From NCBI GenBank assembly GCA_017410365.1, contig JAFQQY010000004.1, positions 62,001 to 126,000 on the forward strand: DNA of 64,000 nucleotides. Reading direction: 5' to 3'. The DNA comes from Prevotella sp. (GTDB lineage: Bacteria; Bacteroidota; Bacteroidia; Bacteroidales; Bacteroidaceae). Every line of letters starts with the position of its first letter. The stretch's first letter is position 1. The notes beneath the pieces are model-generated. The model made no database searches. It worked only from the letters and a program-made list of their open reading frames with translations, and was not told where the DNA came from. The translations under genes were made by a program, and so were the position numbers. This document shows, piece after piece, positions 27,007-35,673 of the stretch.

Positions 27007-27014
27007 CAAAGGTA
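27007..27014 (-). promoter_or_regulatory. -7 box of uxuA-uxuB
   Basis: TACCTTTG on the reverse strand, 31 nt before the uxuA ATG. The -33 box is not clear. Confidence 0.55.
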
Positions 27015-27084
27015 GTATAAAAAATGGTATCGCACATTCGAAAATCGTTCAGATATTAGTGTAAATGTACGATACCTTATAAAA

Positions 27085-28566
27085 TTAATAGCTTCTTGCA
27101 ATAATCACACGGCATTTTGCAGGTTTTCCGCTTACCATGTCAACACCAGGTGTCTGCTCGTATGCAAATGGCACGCAACGGATGGTTGCCTGTGTTTCTT
27201 CCTTAATCTGTGCTTCAGTCTCTGCTGTACCGTCCCAGTGGCAGAGGAAGAATCCGCCGTCCTTAACCTTTTCCTTGAATTCTTCGTAGTTGTCGCACTC
27301 ATAGACGCGCTCATCACGGTACTTGCGGGCTTTCTCAAAGATATTCTTCTGAATGTCCTCAAGCAACTGCTCTACATATTCTACGATACCATCAAGCTGG
27401 CGTGTCTCCTTTTCAAGAGTATCACGACGCATTACCTCAACAGTTCCGTTCTCCAAGTCACGGCCACCCATAACAAGACGAACAGGAACACCTTTCAGCT
27501 CATAGTCTGCAAACTTGAATCCAGGACGCTTGTTGTCAGCATCGTCATACTTGACACTGATGCCCTTCTTGCGCAATTCATCGATAATAGGAGTCAGTTT
27601 CTCTGTGATGGCTGCCAACTGTTCTGCACCCTTAGTAATAGGTACGATAACAACCTGTATAGGTGCCAAACGTGGAGGCAATACAAGACCATTGTCATCA
27701 GAGTGTGTCATGATGAGGGCACCAATCAAACGGGTTGATACACCCCATGAAGTAGCCCAAACATACTCTGGCTTGTTCTCCTTGTTAAGGAATGTAACAT
27801 CAAATGCCTTGGCAAAGTTCTGTCCGAGGAAATGAGATGTACCACTCTGCAGTGCCTTTCCGTCCTGCATCATAGCCTCAATAGTATATGTATCGAGAGC
27901 ACCGGCAAATCTTTCTGTTTCGCTCTTTACACCCTGAAGTACAGGCACAGCCATCCAGTTCTCTGCAAAGTCGGCATAAACCTTCAGCATCTTCTGTGCT
28001 TCTTCTTCAGCCTCTTCCTTTGTAGCATGAGCGGTATGACCTTCCTGCCACAAGAATTCTGATGTACGGAGGAATGGACGAGTTCTCATTTCCCAACGCA
28101 TAACGTTACACCACTGATTGCAAAGCAATGGCAGGTCGCGGTATGATTGAATCCAATTCTTATATGTATTCCATATAATTGTCTCTGACGTAGGTCTTAC
28201 TATCAGTTCCTCTTCAAGTTTTGCAGCAGGGTCAACCTCCACACCGCTCTTGTCTTCCTTGGCGCGAAGGCGGTAGTGTGTAACAACAGCACACTCCTTT
28301 GCAAAACCCTCTACATGCTCAGCTTCTCTTGACAAGAATGATTTTGGTATTAAAAGAGGAAAATATGCGTTCTGAACACCTGTTTCCTTGAACATCTTGT
28401 CCATCTGTGCCTGCATCTTTTCCCAAATAGCATAGCCATATGGTTTGATTACCATACATCCTCTAACAGCCGATTGCTCAGCAAGGTCAGCCTTGACGAT
28501 AAGGTCGTTGTACCACTGACTATAATTATCAGCTCTTTTTGTTAAGTCTTTTAGTTCTTTAGCCAT
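27085..28566 (-). CDS. proS: Prolyl-tRNA synthetase, archaeal/eukaryotic-type
   Basis: 493 residues, the short class IIa form without the bacterial editing insertion. Class II motifs are seen in [12 protein letters not shown] (motif 2 start), [21 protein letters not shown] and the motif 3 area [20 protein letters not shown]. The C-terminal extension has spaced Cys residues (YECDNY, FLCHWDG, IRCVPF, AKCRV), as in the zinc-containing archaeal-type enzyme. Bacteroidetes commonly use this form. Monocistronic, divergent from the OmpA-like gene. Confidence 0.95.
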   Translation of the reverse strand: MAKELKDLTKRADNYSQWYNDLIVKADLAEQSAVRGCMVIKPYGYAIWEKMQAQMDKMFKETGVQNAYFPLLIPKSFLSREAEHVEGFAKECAVVTHYRLRAKEDKSGVEVDPAAKLEEELIVRPTSETIIWNTYKNWIQSYRDLPLLCNQWCNVMRWEMRTRPFLRTSEFLWQEGHTAHATKEEAEEEAQKMLKVYADFAENWMAVPVLQGVKSETERFAGALDTYTIEAMMQDGKALQSGTSHFLGQNFAKAFDVTFLNKENKPEYVWATSWGVSTRLIGALIMTHSDDNGLVLPPRLAPIQVVIVPITKGAEQLAAITEKLTPIIDELRKKGISVKYDDADNKRPGFKFADYELKGVPVRLVMGGRDLENGTVEVMRRDTLEKETRQLDGIVEYVEQLLEDIQKNIFEKARKYRDERVYECDNYEEFKEKVKDGGFFLCHWDGTAETEAQIKEETQATIRCVPFAYEQTPGVDMVSGKPAKCRVIIARSY

Positions 28567-28600
28567 AATATGATTACGTAAATTTTTGTAATATTAGATG

Positions 28601-28608
28601 CAAAAGTA
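28601..28608 (-). promoter_or_regulatory. -7 box of proS
   Basis: TACTTTTG on the reverse strand, 34 nt before the proS ATG. Confidence 0.6.
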
Positions 28609-28651
28609 CAAAAAAAGTTGCAAACATTACCATGTTTTTAAATAAATAGAT

Positions 28652-28659
28652 TATCTTTG
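28652..28659 (+). promoter_or_regulatory. -7 box of the OmpA-like lipoprotein gene
   Basis: TATCTTTG; the in-frame TTG at 28657 lies inside it, so the lipoprotein ATG at 28702 is the credible start (leader about 36 nt). Confidence 0.65.
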
Positions 28660-28701
28660 CAACGAATTAAAGATATTTTAAACTATAAACTAAAATTGAA
28701 A

Positions 28702-29376
28702 ATGAAAAATTTAAAGTTAATTGCATTGGCTCTTTGCCTTGGTGTTATTGTTTCAGCATGTAATAATACCCAGAAGGGTGCAGCTATTGGTGCTGGTGGT
28801 GGTGCTTTGCTTGGCGCTATTGTAGGTAAGTTGGCTGGTAACACTGCTGTTGGTGCTGCTGTAGGTACTGCTGTTGGAACAGGAGCAGGCGTGCTCATCG
28901 GTAAGAAGATGGATAAGGTAAAGGCAGAAGCTGAAGCTGTAAAGAACGCACAGGTACAGGAAGTGACAGATGCTAATGGTCTTCAGGCTGTTAAGGTTAC
29001 ATTTGATTCAGGTATTCTTTTCGCAACAAACAAGGCTGACTTGAATGCAGCTGCTAAGAATTCTCTTACTAACTTTGCAAATGTATTGAAGAATAACACA
29101 GGTTGTGATGTCGCTATCTATGGTCATACAGACAGCACAGGTTCAGATGCAGTAAACAATCCTCTTTCTGTAAGCCGTGCCAACAGCGTTAGCAACTATC
29201 TTAAGAGCTGTGGTGTATCTGGTACACAGATCAAGTCTGTTGAGGGTCAGGGCTCAAAGAACCCTGTTGCTGACAACTCAACAGCTGCAGGTCGTGCTCA
29301 GAACCGTCGTGTTGAGGTTTATATGTATGCAAGCCAGGAAATGATTAAGGCTGCAGAAGCTGGTACACTTCAATAA
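28702..29376 (+). CDS. OmpA-family lipoprotein with glycine zipper
   Basis: About 224 residues from the ATG at 28702. Lipoprotein signal peptide (MKNLKLIALALCLGVIVSAC), then a glycine-zipper segment (AAIGAGGGALLGAIVG and GTAVGTGAGVLIGKKM), and a C-terminal OmpA peptidoglycan-binding domain with AIYGHTDSTGSD, SVSRANSVSNYL and GRAQNRRVEVYM. Likely anchors the outer membrane to the cell wall. Strong codon bias points to abundant expression. The stop overlaps the mtgA start by one base, so the two envelope genes are coupled. Confidence 0.92.
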   Translation: MKNLKLIALALCLGVIVSACNNTQKGAAIGAGGGALLGAIVGKLAGNTAVGAAVGTAVGTGAGVLIGKKMDKVKAEAEAVKNAQVQEVTDANGLQAVKVTFDSGILFATNKADLNAAAKNSLTNFANVLKNNTGCDVAIYGHTDSTGSDAVNNPLSVSRANSVSNYLKSCGVSGTQIKSVEGQGSKNPVADNSTAAGRAQNRRVEVYMYASQEMIKAAEAGTLQ

Positions 29377-30077
29377 TGATAGTAAAGTTAATTTATAAGA
29401 TATTAAAATGGGTGGTGGTAGCATTTTTTGTTACCACCATTCTTTCTGTATTCTTTTATCGTTACGTTCCTGTTTTTATAACCCCATTGATGATTATAAG
29501 AACAGCAGAGCAGATAGGTGACGGTAAAGATATTAAGCTTAAACACAATTGGGTATATCTAGATGAGATGCCCGTCAATATGGTCAAGGCAGTTATTGCC
29601 AGCGAAGACGCCCATTTTCTGGAGCATGATGGATTTGATTTTGATGCCATTAAAAAGGCTGTCGAGCACAATAAGAATAAGAAAAAGAATAAGCATGGTG
29701 CAAGTACCATCAGTCAGCAGACTGCCAAAAATGTTTTTCTATGGCCTTCACGTTCATGGGTGAGGAAAGGATTGGAGGCTTATTTCACTGTTCTTATTGA
29801 AATGATGTGGAGCAAGCAGCGTATAGTCGAAGTATATCTCAATTCAATAGAAATGGGTGATGGCATATATGGCATCGGTGCTGCTTCGAAAAGATATTAC
29901 AGATGCGCCCCAAGTGAACTTAGCAGGCTGCAATGTGCATTAATTACCGCCACATTACCTAATCCAAGGAAGTATAAAGTCATCGCTCCTTCAGCATACG
30001 TGAGCAAACGTCAGCAGAGGATATTGCGTGAAATGAAGTTTGTGAAAATTGACGATAAGTGGCTGATAGGCAAGTGA
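29376..30077 (+). CDS. mtgA: Monofunctional biosynthetic peptidoglycan transglycosylase
   Basis: 233 residues: one N-terminal membrane helix (about 10-27), then a GT51 glycosyltransferase domain. Conserved pieces: ASEDAHFLEHDGFDFDAI with the catalytic Glu, GASTISQQTAKNVFLWPSRS, and VEVYLNSIEMGDGIYGIGAA. It polymerises lipid II into glycan strands; no transpeptidase domain follows. It starts on the last base of the OmpA-like gene's stop and converges on the HPPK-like gene with a 2-nt gap. Confidence 0.93.
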   Translation: MIVKLIYKILKWVVVAFFVTTILSVFFYRYVPVFITPLMIIRTAEQIGDGKDIKLKHNWVYLDEMPVNMVKAVIASEDAHFLEHDGFDFDAIKKAVEHNKNKKKNKHGASTISQQTAKNVFLWPSRSWVRKGLEAYFTVLIEMMWSKQRIVEVYLNSIEMGDGIYGIGAASKRYYRCAPSELSRLQCALITATLPNPRKYKVIAPSAYVSKRQQRILREMKFVKIDDKWLIGK

Positions 30078-30079
30078 TA

Positions 30080-30451
30080 CTATCTTAATTCCTCCAGCAG
30101 AACATTAATGTAGCCTTTCTTCCAATCACGCTCGTGCAATATAATATTGTCATATTTCAACAAGTCCAAATCCAATACTATATTTCCTTTGGCGTCATCG
30201 GCTTTTGTTCTGCCGAATTTTGTTTCTATCTCCTTCAACTTATTGTTTATTTCCTCAAATTCAAGAGCGCATTTTCCTTTAACAAGTGCATTGGAAAAGA
30301 TACATTCTTTAATGAAATCAACCGACTCGTTATCCAAGATACGAGTCGGTTGTATATTAACCATTACATCATTTAAAGCACTTATAGCTTTATTGATGAT
30401 GCAATGGGAGTCATCTGTATTAGAGCCGAGAGCAATAATTATTTCGTGCAT
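30080..30451 (-). CDS. Short HPPK-like protein (FolK family)
   Basis: 123 residues, shorter than the usual 155-165 of FolK. It keeps the N-terminal ALGSNT, the RTKADD region and LDLDLLKYDN, whose two Asp match the Mg2+-binding pair of 6-hydroxymethyl-7,8-dihydropterin pyrophosphokinase. The Arg and Pro normally preceding the DLD motif (GPR-type) are replaced by KGNIV, and the loop after it is short. It may be a reduced folate enzyme or a degenerate homologue. It begins 16 nt after the rho stop and is probably co-transcribed with rho. Confidence 0.7.
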   Translation of the reverse strand: MHEIIIALGSNTDDSHCIINKAISALNDVMVNIQPTRILDNESVDFIKECIFSNALVKGKCALEFEEINNKLKEIETKFGRTKADDAKGNIVLDLDLLKYDNIILHERDWKKGYINVLLEELR

Positions 30452-30467
30452 CGTTCTAGTGAGTTGA

Positions 30468-32420
30468 TTACCCGTTCATTGACAACAGGAACTCCTCATT
30501 GCTACGTGTCTGTACCAGGCGGTCACGCACGGTATTCATTGCCTCTATAGGATTCATTTCTGCAATGAACTTGCGGCATATCCACATGCGGTTTAATGTG
30601 GTTGCGTCTTGCAACAGGTCATCGCGTCTTGTTGAAGACTGTACCAAATCAATAGCAGGGAATACTCTCTTGTTTGCAAGAGCTCTGTTAAGTTGGATTT
30701 CAGAGTTACCCGTACCTTTAAACTCTTCGAATATCACCTCGTCCATCTTTGAACCGGTATCAACCAGCGCTGTAGCGATAATTGTGAGCGAGCCGCCTCC
30801 TTCTATATTCCTTGCTGCACCGAAGAAGCGTTTAGGCTTCTGCAAGGCATTGGCGTCAACACCACCGGTCAGCACCTTACCTGATGCAGGTGCTACTGTG
30901 TTGTATGCTCTGGCAAGACGTGTTATTGAGTCAAGGAATATAACAACATCATGACCGCATTCCACCATGCGCTTTGCCTTTTCCAATACAATGCCGGCTA
31001 TCTTGACATGCCTGTCGGCTGGTTCGTCGAATGTAGAAGCGATAACCTCTGCGTTCACTGTTCGAGCCATATCGGTAACTTCCTCTGGACGCTCGTCTAT
31101 GAGCAGCATCATGATGTATGCTTCCGGATGGTTTGCTGCTATGGCATTGGCAATGTCTTTCATCAAAATTGTCTTACCGGTCTTAGGCTGTGCAACAATA
31201 AGTGCACGCTGTCCCTTACCGATTGGTGAGAACAGGTCAACAACACGTATGCTCGGATTTGTTGTTTCTCTATTACCGCAGAGTTGGAACTTCTCATCAG
31301 GGAATAGTGGGGTGAGGTGTTCGAACGATACGCGGTCGCGTACTTCCGATGGATTTCTGCCATTAATGCTGTTCACATTGCTCATTGCAAAGTATTTCTC
31401 ATTTTCATGAGGTGGTCTTACTGTGCAATCTACCACATCGCCTGTCTTCAAGCTATATTTTTTTATCTGCTGTGGAGATACGTAAATATCATCGGGAGAA
31501 GAAAGATAGTTGTAATCGCTTGATCTCAAGAAACCATAACCGTCTGTCATTATTTCGAGAACACCATTGCCTGTTATCAAACCTTCAAAATCATAATCAG
31601 GTTTTATAACTACTGGAACTTGCTGTTGAACCTGATACTCTTCCTGCGGTATTATAGTAGGACGGTCGAAGATGTCAAGTGTTGGCATAGCTGCCTGATC
31701 CTCTATAGGCAGGTCGATAATGGTAATGAAATCAGTACCATCACCAGGGTCGCCTTCCCAAACACCAGTATTAGCGTCTTGCTGTTCAGCAATCTGTTCT
31801 TGGTTATGTTGAGCCATCTTTTCCTGCAGTTGCTCTATTAACTGTTTATCAGCTTCTTCGCCAGTATTCTGATTGTCTATTTCTGCCTCAGGAACACTGA
31901 ACTGCTCTTCTGCTGGTTGCTCAGTTATAGGCTCTGAATTTTCTTCTGCCACTTCCTGCTTCTTAGGTCTGCCTCTCTTTTTGGCTGTCTTTACAACAGG
32001 TTCCTTCTCCTCTTCTTTAACTTTTTGTGGCTCTGTTACTTCGTTGACTGTTTCAACAGCTGGCTCTGCAATATTTTCCTCTGTTTCAGCCTCCTGTTCA
32101 ACATCGTTTTCCGCCACAGGTAGGTCACTGAACAGTTTTGCTGGTTTGTTCTCCGAAATCTGCTTGCCTGATTTCAAATCAAAATTCTCTCCGTCAGTAC
32201 CCTTTACAGTATAAACCTTGTTTGTATCTTTCTTTACTATTCTTGTTCTTTTTTTCTTGGAAGTACTTGCTGCACTTGCCGCATCAACGGCTGCCTTATC
32301 CAATATGGCATACACAACATCTTCCAACTGGTCGTTAGGAGTAACCTTAACACCATGTTGATTTGCTATTTCCATTAAAGCCGGTATATCCATCGACTCC
32401 AATTCTTCCTTTGTATACAT
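30468..32420 (-). CDS. rho: Transcription termination factor Rho with long N-terminal insertion
   Basis: 650 residues versus about 420 in E. coli. N-terminal Rho_N-like helix (1-45), then roughly residues 50-285 are low complexity, rich in Glu, Gln and Pro, with an AT-hook-like KKRGRPKK; the RNA-binding CSD ([19 protein letters not shown]) and the ATPase core with [12 protein letters not shown] and [13 protein letters not shown] follow. Insertions of this kind are known in Bacteroidetes Rho, and in Bacteroides thetaiotaomicron the disordered region was reported to promote condensate formation. It is followed by the HPPK-like gene. Confidence 0.95.
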   Translation of the reverse strand: MYTKEELESMDIPALMEIANQHGVKVTPNDQLEDVVYAILDKAAVDAASAASTSKKKRTRIVKKDTNKVYTVKGTDGENFDLKSGKQISENKPAKLFSDLPVAENDVEQEAETEENIAEPAVETVNEVTEPQKVKEEEKEPVVKTAKKRGRPKKQEVAEENSEPITEQPAEEQFSVPEAEIDNQNTGEEADKQLIEQLQEKMAQHNQEQIAEQQDANTGVWEGDPGDGTDFITIIDLPIEDQAAMPTLDIFDRPTIIPQEEYQVQQQVPVVIKPDYDFEGLITGNGVLEIMTDGYGFLRSSDYNYLSSPDDIYVSPQQIKKYSLKTGDVVDCTVRPPHENEKYFAMSNVNSINGRNPSEVRDRVSFEHLTPLFPDEKFQLCGNRETTNPSIRVVDLFSPIGKGQRALIVAQPKTGKTILMKDIANAIAANHPEAYIMMLLIDERPEEVTDMARTVNAEVIASTFDEPADRHVKIAGIVLEKAKRMVECGHDVVIFLDSITRLARAYNTVAPASGKVLTGGVDANALQKPKRFFGAARNIEGGGSLTIIATALVDTGSKMDEVIFEEFKGTGNSEIQLNRALANKRVFPAIDLVQSSTRRDDLLQDATTLNRMWICRKFIAEMNPIEAMNTVRDRLVQTRSNEEFLLSMNG

Positions 32421-32523
32421 ACAAATATAGTATTTGCTATTAAAAATTATATGAATTTTCTGATTGATGTAAAAAACGCTTCACTCGAACGCGAAACGCT
32501 GATGCACTTTTCTTAATGCGTTG

Positions 32524-32531
32524 CAAAGGTA
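32524..32531 (-). promoter_or_regulatory. -7 box of rho
   Basis: TACCTTTG on the reverse strand; this implies a leader of roughly 95-100 nt before rho, enough for autogenous control. A second box (TATATTTG) sits directly before the ATG but leaves no leader. Confidence 0.5.
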
Positions 32532-32643
32532 GTTATTTTATATAAGAAGAGACTATTTGTTTTGTTAAAAAATATAAAATAACTTATCTTATTTGTTGCA
32601 ATCAACAGCTATTATTAGTTGATATACGAATATATTATACCAA

Positions 32644-32732
32644 AGCGCCATTTGGTATGTTTAAAAAGGGCGGATTAGACTACCCAAAAGGGCCTTTTGG
32701 CAATATTGAAATGCCTGTTTAGAATATGCATA
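32644..32732 (+). repeat. Degenerate tandem repeat, about 4 units of 22-23 bp
   Basis: Units start near 32644, 32667, 32689 and 32711 and open AGCGCCATTTGGTATG, AGGGCGGATTAGACTAC, AGGGCCTTTTGGCAAT and ATGCCTGTTTAGAATATG. Spacing and wording match the array upstream of gyrA. It sits in the 375-bp spacer between rho and the GH43 gene, which otherwise holds the rho leader and the GH43 terminator. Confidence 0.5.
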
Positions 32733-32744
32733 TAAGTAGCAAAA

Positions 32745-32772
32745 AAGGTGTGCAACCATAGTCACACACCTT
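32745..32772 (-). terminator. Terminator of the GH43 unit
   Basis: AAGGTGTG/CACACCTT 8-bp stem with a 12-nt loop, running into TTTTTT on the reverse strand, 24 nt past the GH43 stop. Confidence 0.8.
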
Positions 32773-32795
32773 ATATAATCACTATTGTATCAGAA

Positions 32796-34448
32796 TTATT
32801 TTGTAACTCTTATCCAATCGACATCCATGAAGCCCATAGAACCTTTTGCTGCAGGCTGGCAAGCCACGAAACCAAACTTGGCACCAATCCACTTGCCTTC
32901 ACGCATGCAGAACTCCTTGCCTACAGACTTATATTTCTTGCCGTTAAGACTATAAGCGAATGTCATCTTTGCACCTTCCTTAACGGTAAGTCTCAGATAA
33001 ATCTCTTCGTAGATAGCTGGCTCGTATTGAATCTTGTCGATTTCTGTCGGCTTCAATTCTGCAAGAACGGTCACTTCTTCTGCTTTTCCGCCATCAGCCT
33101 TGTCGCATGTGAGCTGCTGCAACTGGAACGCATCACCAACACGCTTAACCACGATAGCAGAATAACCGCGACCCATCATGATAAGTCCGCCGAACTGTCC
33201 CTCCCGCTTTGCAGCCAGTTTCAGTTTTGTGGTTGCAGTAAATGCGTCTGCTGGAGTCTTCTGGAGCAGCAAACTTGGTGCTTCCCACAGGTTTACGTAG
33301 TTCTCGCTCAACTTATGTGTGTAGAGTCTGAAGAATCCGTATGGGGTAGGCTGACCGTAATACTGGCTGTAATTAGCATGCCACTGCCATTGCTTGCCCA
33401 GTTCTGGGGTGTTGAACTCATCACTTTCTACTGGGTTCTGAATAGGATATGTCTTGCCAACGTTAGGCTTCTTATATGTGATGACAGGCTCACCGCAAAG
33501 GTCGCCGTCCTTGTCAATACCCATTACAGGCCATCCCTTTGTCCATGTTACAGGCTGCAGGTGAACAACACGACCGTAAGCACCCTTATCCTGGAAGTGA
33601 ACGAACCAGTCTTCGCCTTGCTTTGTGCGAATCCATCCACCCTGATGAGGACCATTTACATTTGTTTCGCCCTGTGCCAGAACAGTCTTGCACTCGTAAG
33701 GACCATAAGGACTCTTTGAGCGCATTGCTAACTGCCAACCTGTTGCCACACCGCCTGCCGGACACATAATCCAGTAGTAGCCGTCATGCTTGTAGAACTT
33801 AGCACCTTCTGCTGTGTGGTGAACATTGTTGCCGTCGAACACAATTGCCGGATTGCCTATCGGCTTTGTTCCGTCTGGTGTCAGTTCTATTACGCTGAGC
33901 ACGCTCTTAATACCTGCACGGCTTCCTGCATAGGCGTATGCCAGATAGCATCTTCCGTCTTCGTCCCACAGCGGACATGTGTCAATCATACCCTTGCCTG
34001 GTATCACGAGCACGGGATCGTCCCAACGGCCGGCAGGATTCTTTGTCTTTACCATATATACACCATAGTCAGGGTCTCCCCAATAGATGTAATACTCGCC
34101 ATCGTGATAGCGGATGCTCGGTGCCCAAACGCCCATGCCATGAGCAGGTTGGTTGAATACCTCATAAGGTTTCTGCTCTCGTAGTGCATGACCGATAATC
34201 TGCCAGTTTACAAGGTCCTTAGAGTGGAGTATAGGCAAGCCAGGTGCACATTGGAATGAGCTGGCTGTCATGTAAAAGTCCTCGCCTGAAGCACCAACAC
34301 AGATGTCCGGATCGCTGTAGTCTGCGTTAATAATAGGATTAGTGTATGTTCCGTCGCCATTGTCAGGGCACCATACTTCGGAACGATACTGTGCTTGCGA
34401 TGCGAAAGGCATTGCCGCAAGCATTAGCATTAATGGTAGTTTCTTCAT
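32796..34448 (-). CDS. Secreted glycoside hydrolase family 43 protein
   Basis: 550 residues with signal peptide (MKKLPLMLMLAAMPFASQAQ). Five-bladed propeller of GH43: base Asp46 in ADYSDPDI, pKa-tuning Asp156 in MIDTCPLWDEDG and acid Glu214 in HTAEGAKFY. The C-terminal half (about 340-550) is the beta-sandwich domain common in GH43 xylosidases and arabinofuranosidases (NLWEAPSLLLQKTP, GGLIMMGRGYSAIVV). Probably cleaves xylose or arabinose side chains of plant polysaccharide; linkage cannot be told. Its ATG overlaps the stop of the upstream ATP-grasp-like gene (ATGA), an odd partner for a glycosidase. Confidence 0.88.
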   Translation of the reverse strand: MKKLPLMLMLAAMPFASQAQYRSEVWCPDNGDGTYTNPIINADYSDPDICVGASGEDFYMTASSFQCAPGLPILHSKDLVNWQIIGHALREQKPYEVFNQPAHGMGVWAPSIRYHDGEYYIYWGDPDYGVYMVKTKNPAGRWDDPVLVIPGKGMIDTCPLWDEDGRCYLAYAYAGSRAGIKSVLSVIELTPDGTKPIGNPAIVFDGNNVHHTAEGAKFYKHDGYYWIMCPAGGVATGWQLAMRSKSPYGPYECKTVLAQGETNVNGPHQGGWIRTKQGEDWFVHFQDKGAYGRVVHLQPVTWTKGWPVMGIDKDGDLCGEPVITYKKPNVGKTYPIQNPVESDEFNTPELGKQWQWHANYSQYYGQPTPYGFFRLYTHKLSENYVNLWEAPSLLLQKTPADAFTATTKLKLAAKREGQFGGLIMMGRGYSAIVVKRVGDAFQLQQLTCDKADGGKAEEVTVLAELKPTEIDKIQYEPAIYEEIYLRLTVKEGAKMTFAYSLNGKKYKSVGKEFCMREGKWIGAKFGFVACQPAAKGSMGFMDVDWIRVTK

Positions 34449-35500
34449 ACTTGTTTTATTTTTAATTTATAGTTAGAGTTTATCATCTCGATTCTCATTA
34501 CCTTTATTATATCATCTATTCTTGGTGATATATTGAGGGCTACATGTCCCATGGTTCTCCTTAGGTTTATTTCAACACACGGATGCACCTTTCTGTCGTG
34601 CAGCACCATCATATCCACGCCAACTGGTCCTTCATAGCCTTTCAGCAATACAGGCAACTGCTTGCATATCATGCTTCGTACATTATCTAGTGTCTGTATA
34701 TCCAGATAGCGCGACAGCATTTCTTGCTTAGTGGTCTCGGTTGTGAGTAGATTGCCCGTATAGGCACCATTATGGGTGTCAAACATCGATAGTCCTAGAT
34801 ATTCTGCCATTCCGTTGTTGGTAATAGAGAACTCCATACCAAAGTCTTTCACCTTATTATAATACGGCTCAACCATCAAAACCCCTTGTTTGGTGATTAT
34901 ATTTCTTATCCATCCGCGTTGATGGTCCGTCAGATAGCCTATTCCGAATCGCAGTCCTCTGCCACTGCTGCTCCAAGGTGCCTTGATTACTATATTGGTA
35001 TATTTGCTTAATAAATCTTCCACTTCTTCTAGGCTGCTGCAAGTGAATGATTCGCCGATAGTATTATCTAATTTATTAAGTTTCGACAAAAGTTGTGCTG
35101 ATGTTTTTCTATGCGACAAATCCCTTATATGTAGAAGTTTTACATTGTCAGGCAGCATCTCGCTACTTACGCCGTACTTGTCTAGTTTGTATGCCAAAGC
35201 TGAGTCCCATCCCCATGGTTGTATGTTGCTGATTGACAATTCGTTTAATTCTTCTGGTTCAACAAAAAAAACATTGTCTGTCTTAACATCGTATTTGCTT
35301 ATCATTGAGCGCACTTTTGTAAACTCTCGCTCTGCCTTTTCCTTGTTTTCTACAAGTACCGCATCGCCTGACGATGCCCATAGGGCAGGAATGTAACCGA
35401 TGTCATATCCTAGTTGTCTGGCTGCATGCGGAGGTGTGAATGTGGCTTTGTCGGAAGCCAATGCCAAGTCGTGTTCGGGATTGAAAATATGTAATGTCAT
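34445..35500 (-). CDS. ATP-grasp-like protein of unknown function
   Basis: 351 residues, no signal peptide. The N-terminus (HIFNPEHDLALASDKATFTP) is distinctive; the middle holds VIKAPWSSSGRGLRFG, a glycine-rich ATP-grasp loop, and the C-terminal part VDMMVLHDRKVHPCVEINLR looks like the metal-binding end of that fold. So an ATP-dependent carboxylate-amine ligase is likely; the substrate is unknown. Conserved hypothetical proteins of this design occur in Bacteroidales. It is upstream of and overlaps the GH43 gene by 4 nt. Confidence 0.65.
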   Translation of the reverse strand: MTLHIFNPEHDLALASDKATFTPPHAARQLGYDIGYIPALWASSGDAVLVENKEKAEREFTKVRSMISKYDVKTDNVFFVEPEELNELSISNIQPWGWDSALAYKLDKYGVSSEMLPDNVKLLHIRDLSHRKTSAQLLSKLNKLDNTIGESFTCSSLEEVEDLLSKYTNIVIKAPWSSSGRGLRFGIGYLTDHQRGWIRNIITKQGVLMVEPYYNKVKDFGMEFSITNNGMAEYLGLSMFDTHNGAYTGNLLTTETTKQEMLSRYLDIQTLDNVRSMICKQLPVLLKGYEGPVGVDMMVLHDRKVHPCVEINLRRTMGHVALNISPRIDDIIKVMRIEMINSNYKLKIKQV

Positions 35501-35617
35501 CTTTATTCTTTTCTATTGAAATCTGCACTTAAATTGTATTTTTATAAAATAAATTATGCAAGTAATTCATATTGCCGACAAAATTAATACTTTTTTTTGA
35601 GATTTTGTAATATAGAG

Positions 35618-35648
35618 TTTGCAAATTACGAATAAAGTGTTACCTTTG
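35618..35648 (+). promoter_or_regulatory. Promoter of the AAA ATPase gene
   Basis: TTTG (35618-35621) and TACCTTTG (35641-35648), 19 nt apart, 25 nt before the ATG. Confidence 0.8.
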
Positions 35649-35673
35649 CAGATGTAAATGACAAAAACAAGAA

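Noticed and set aside
32748-33719. 323-codon open frame on the + strand opposite the GH43 gene
   Set aside because: It lies wholly antisense to a gene with clear family motifs and a signal peptide, has a Cys/His/Leu-rich composition with no recognisable domain, and arises from the codon bias of the other strand.
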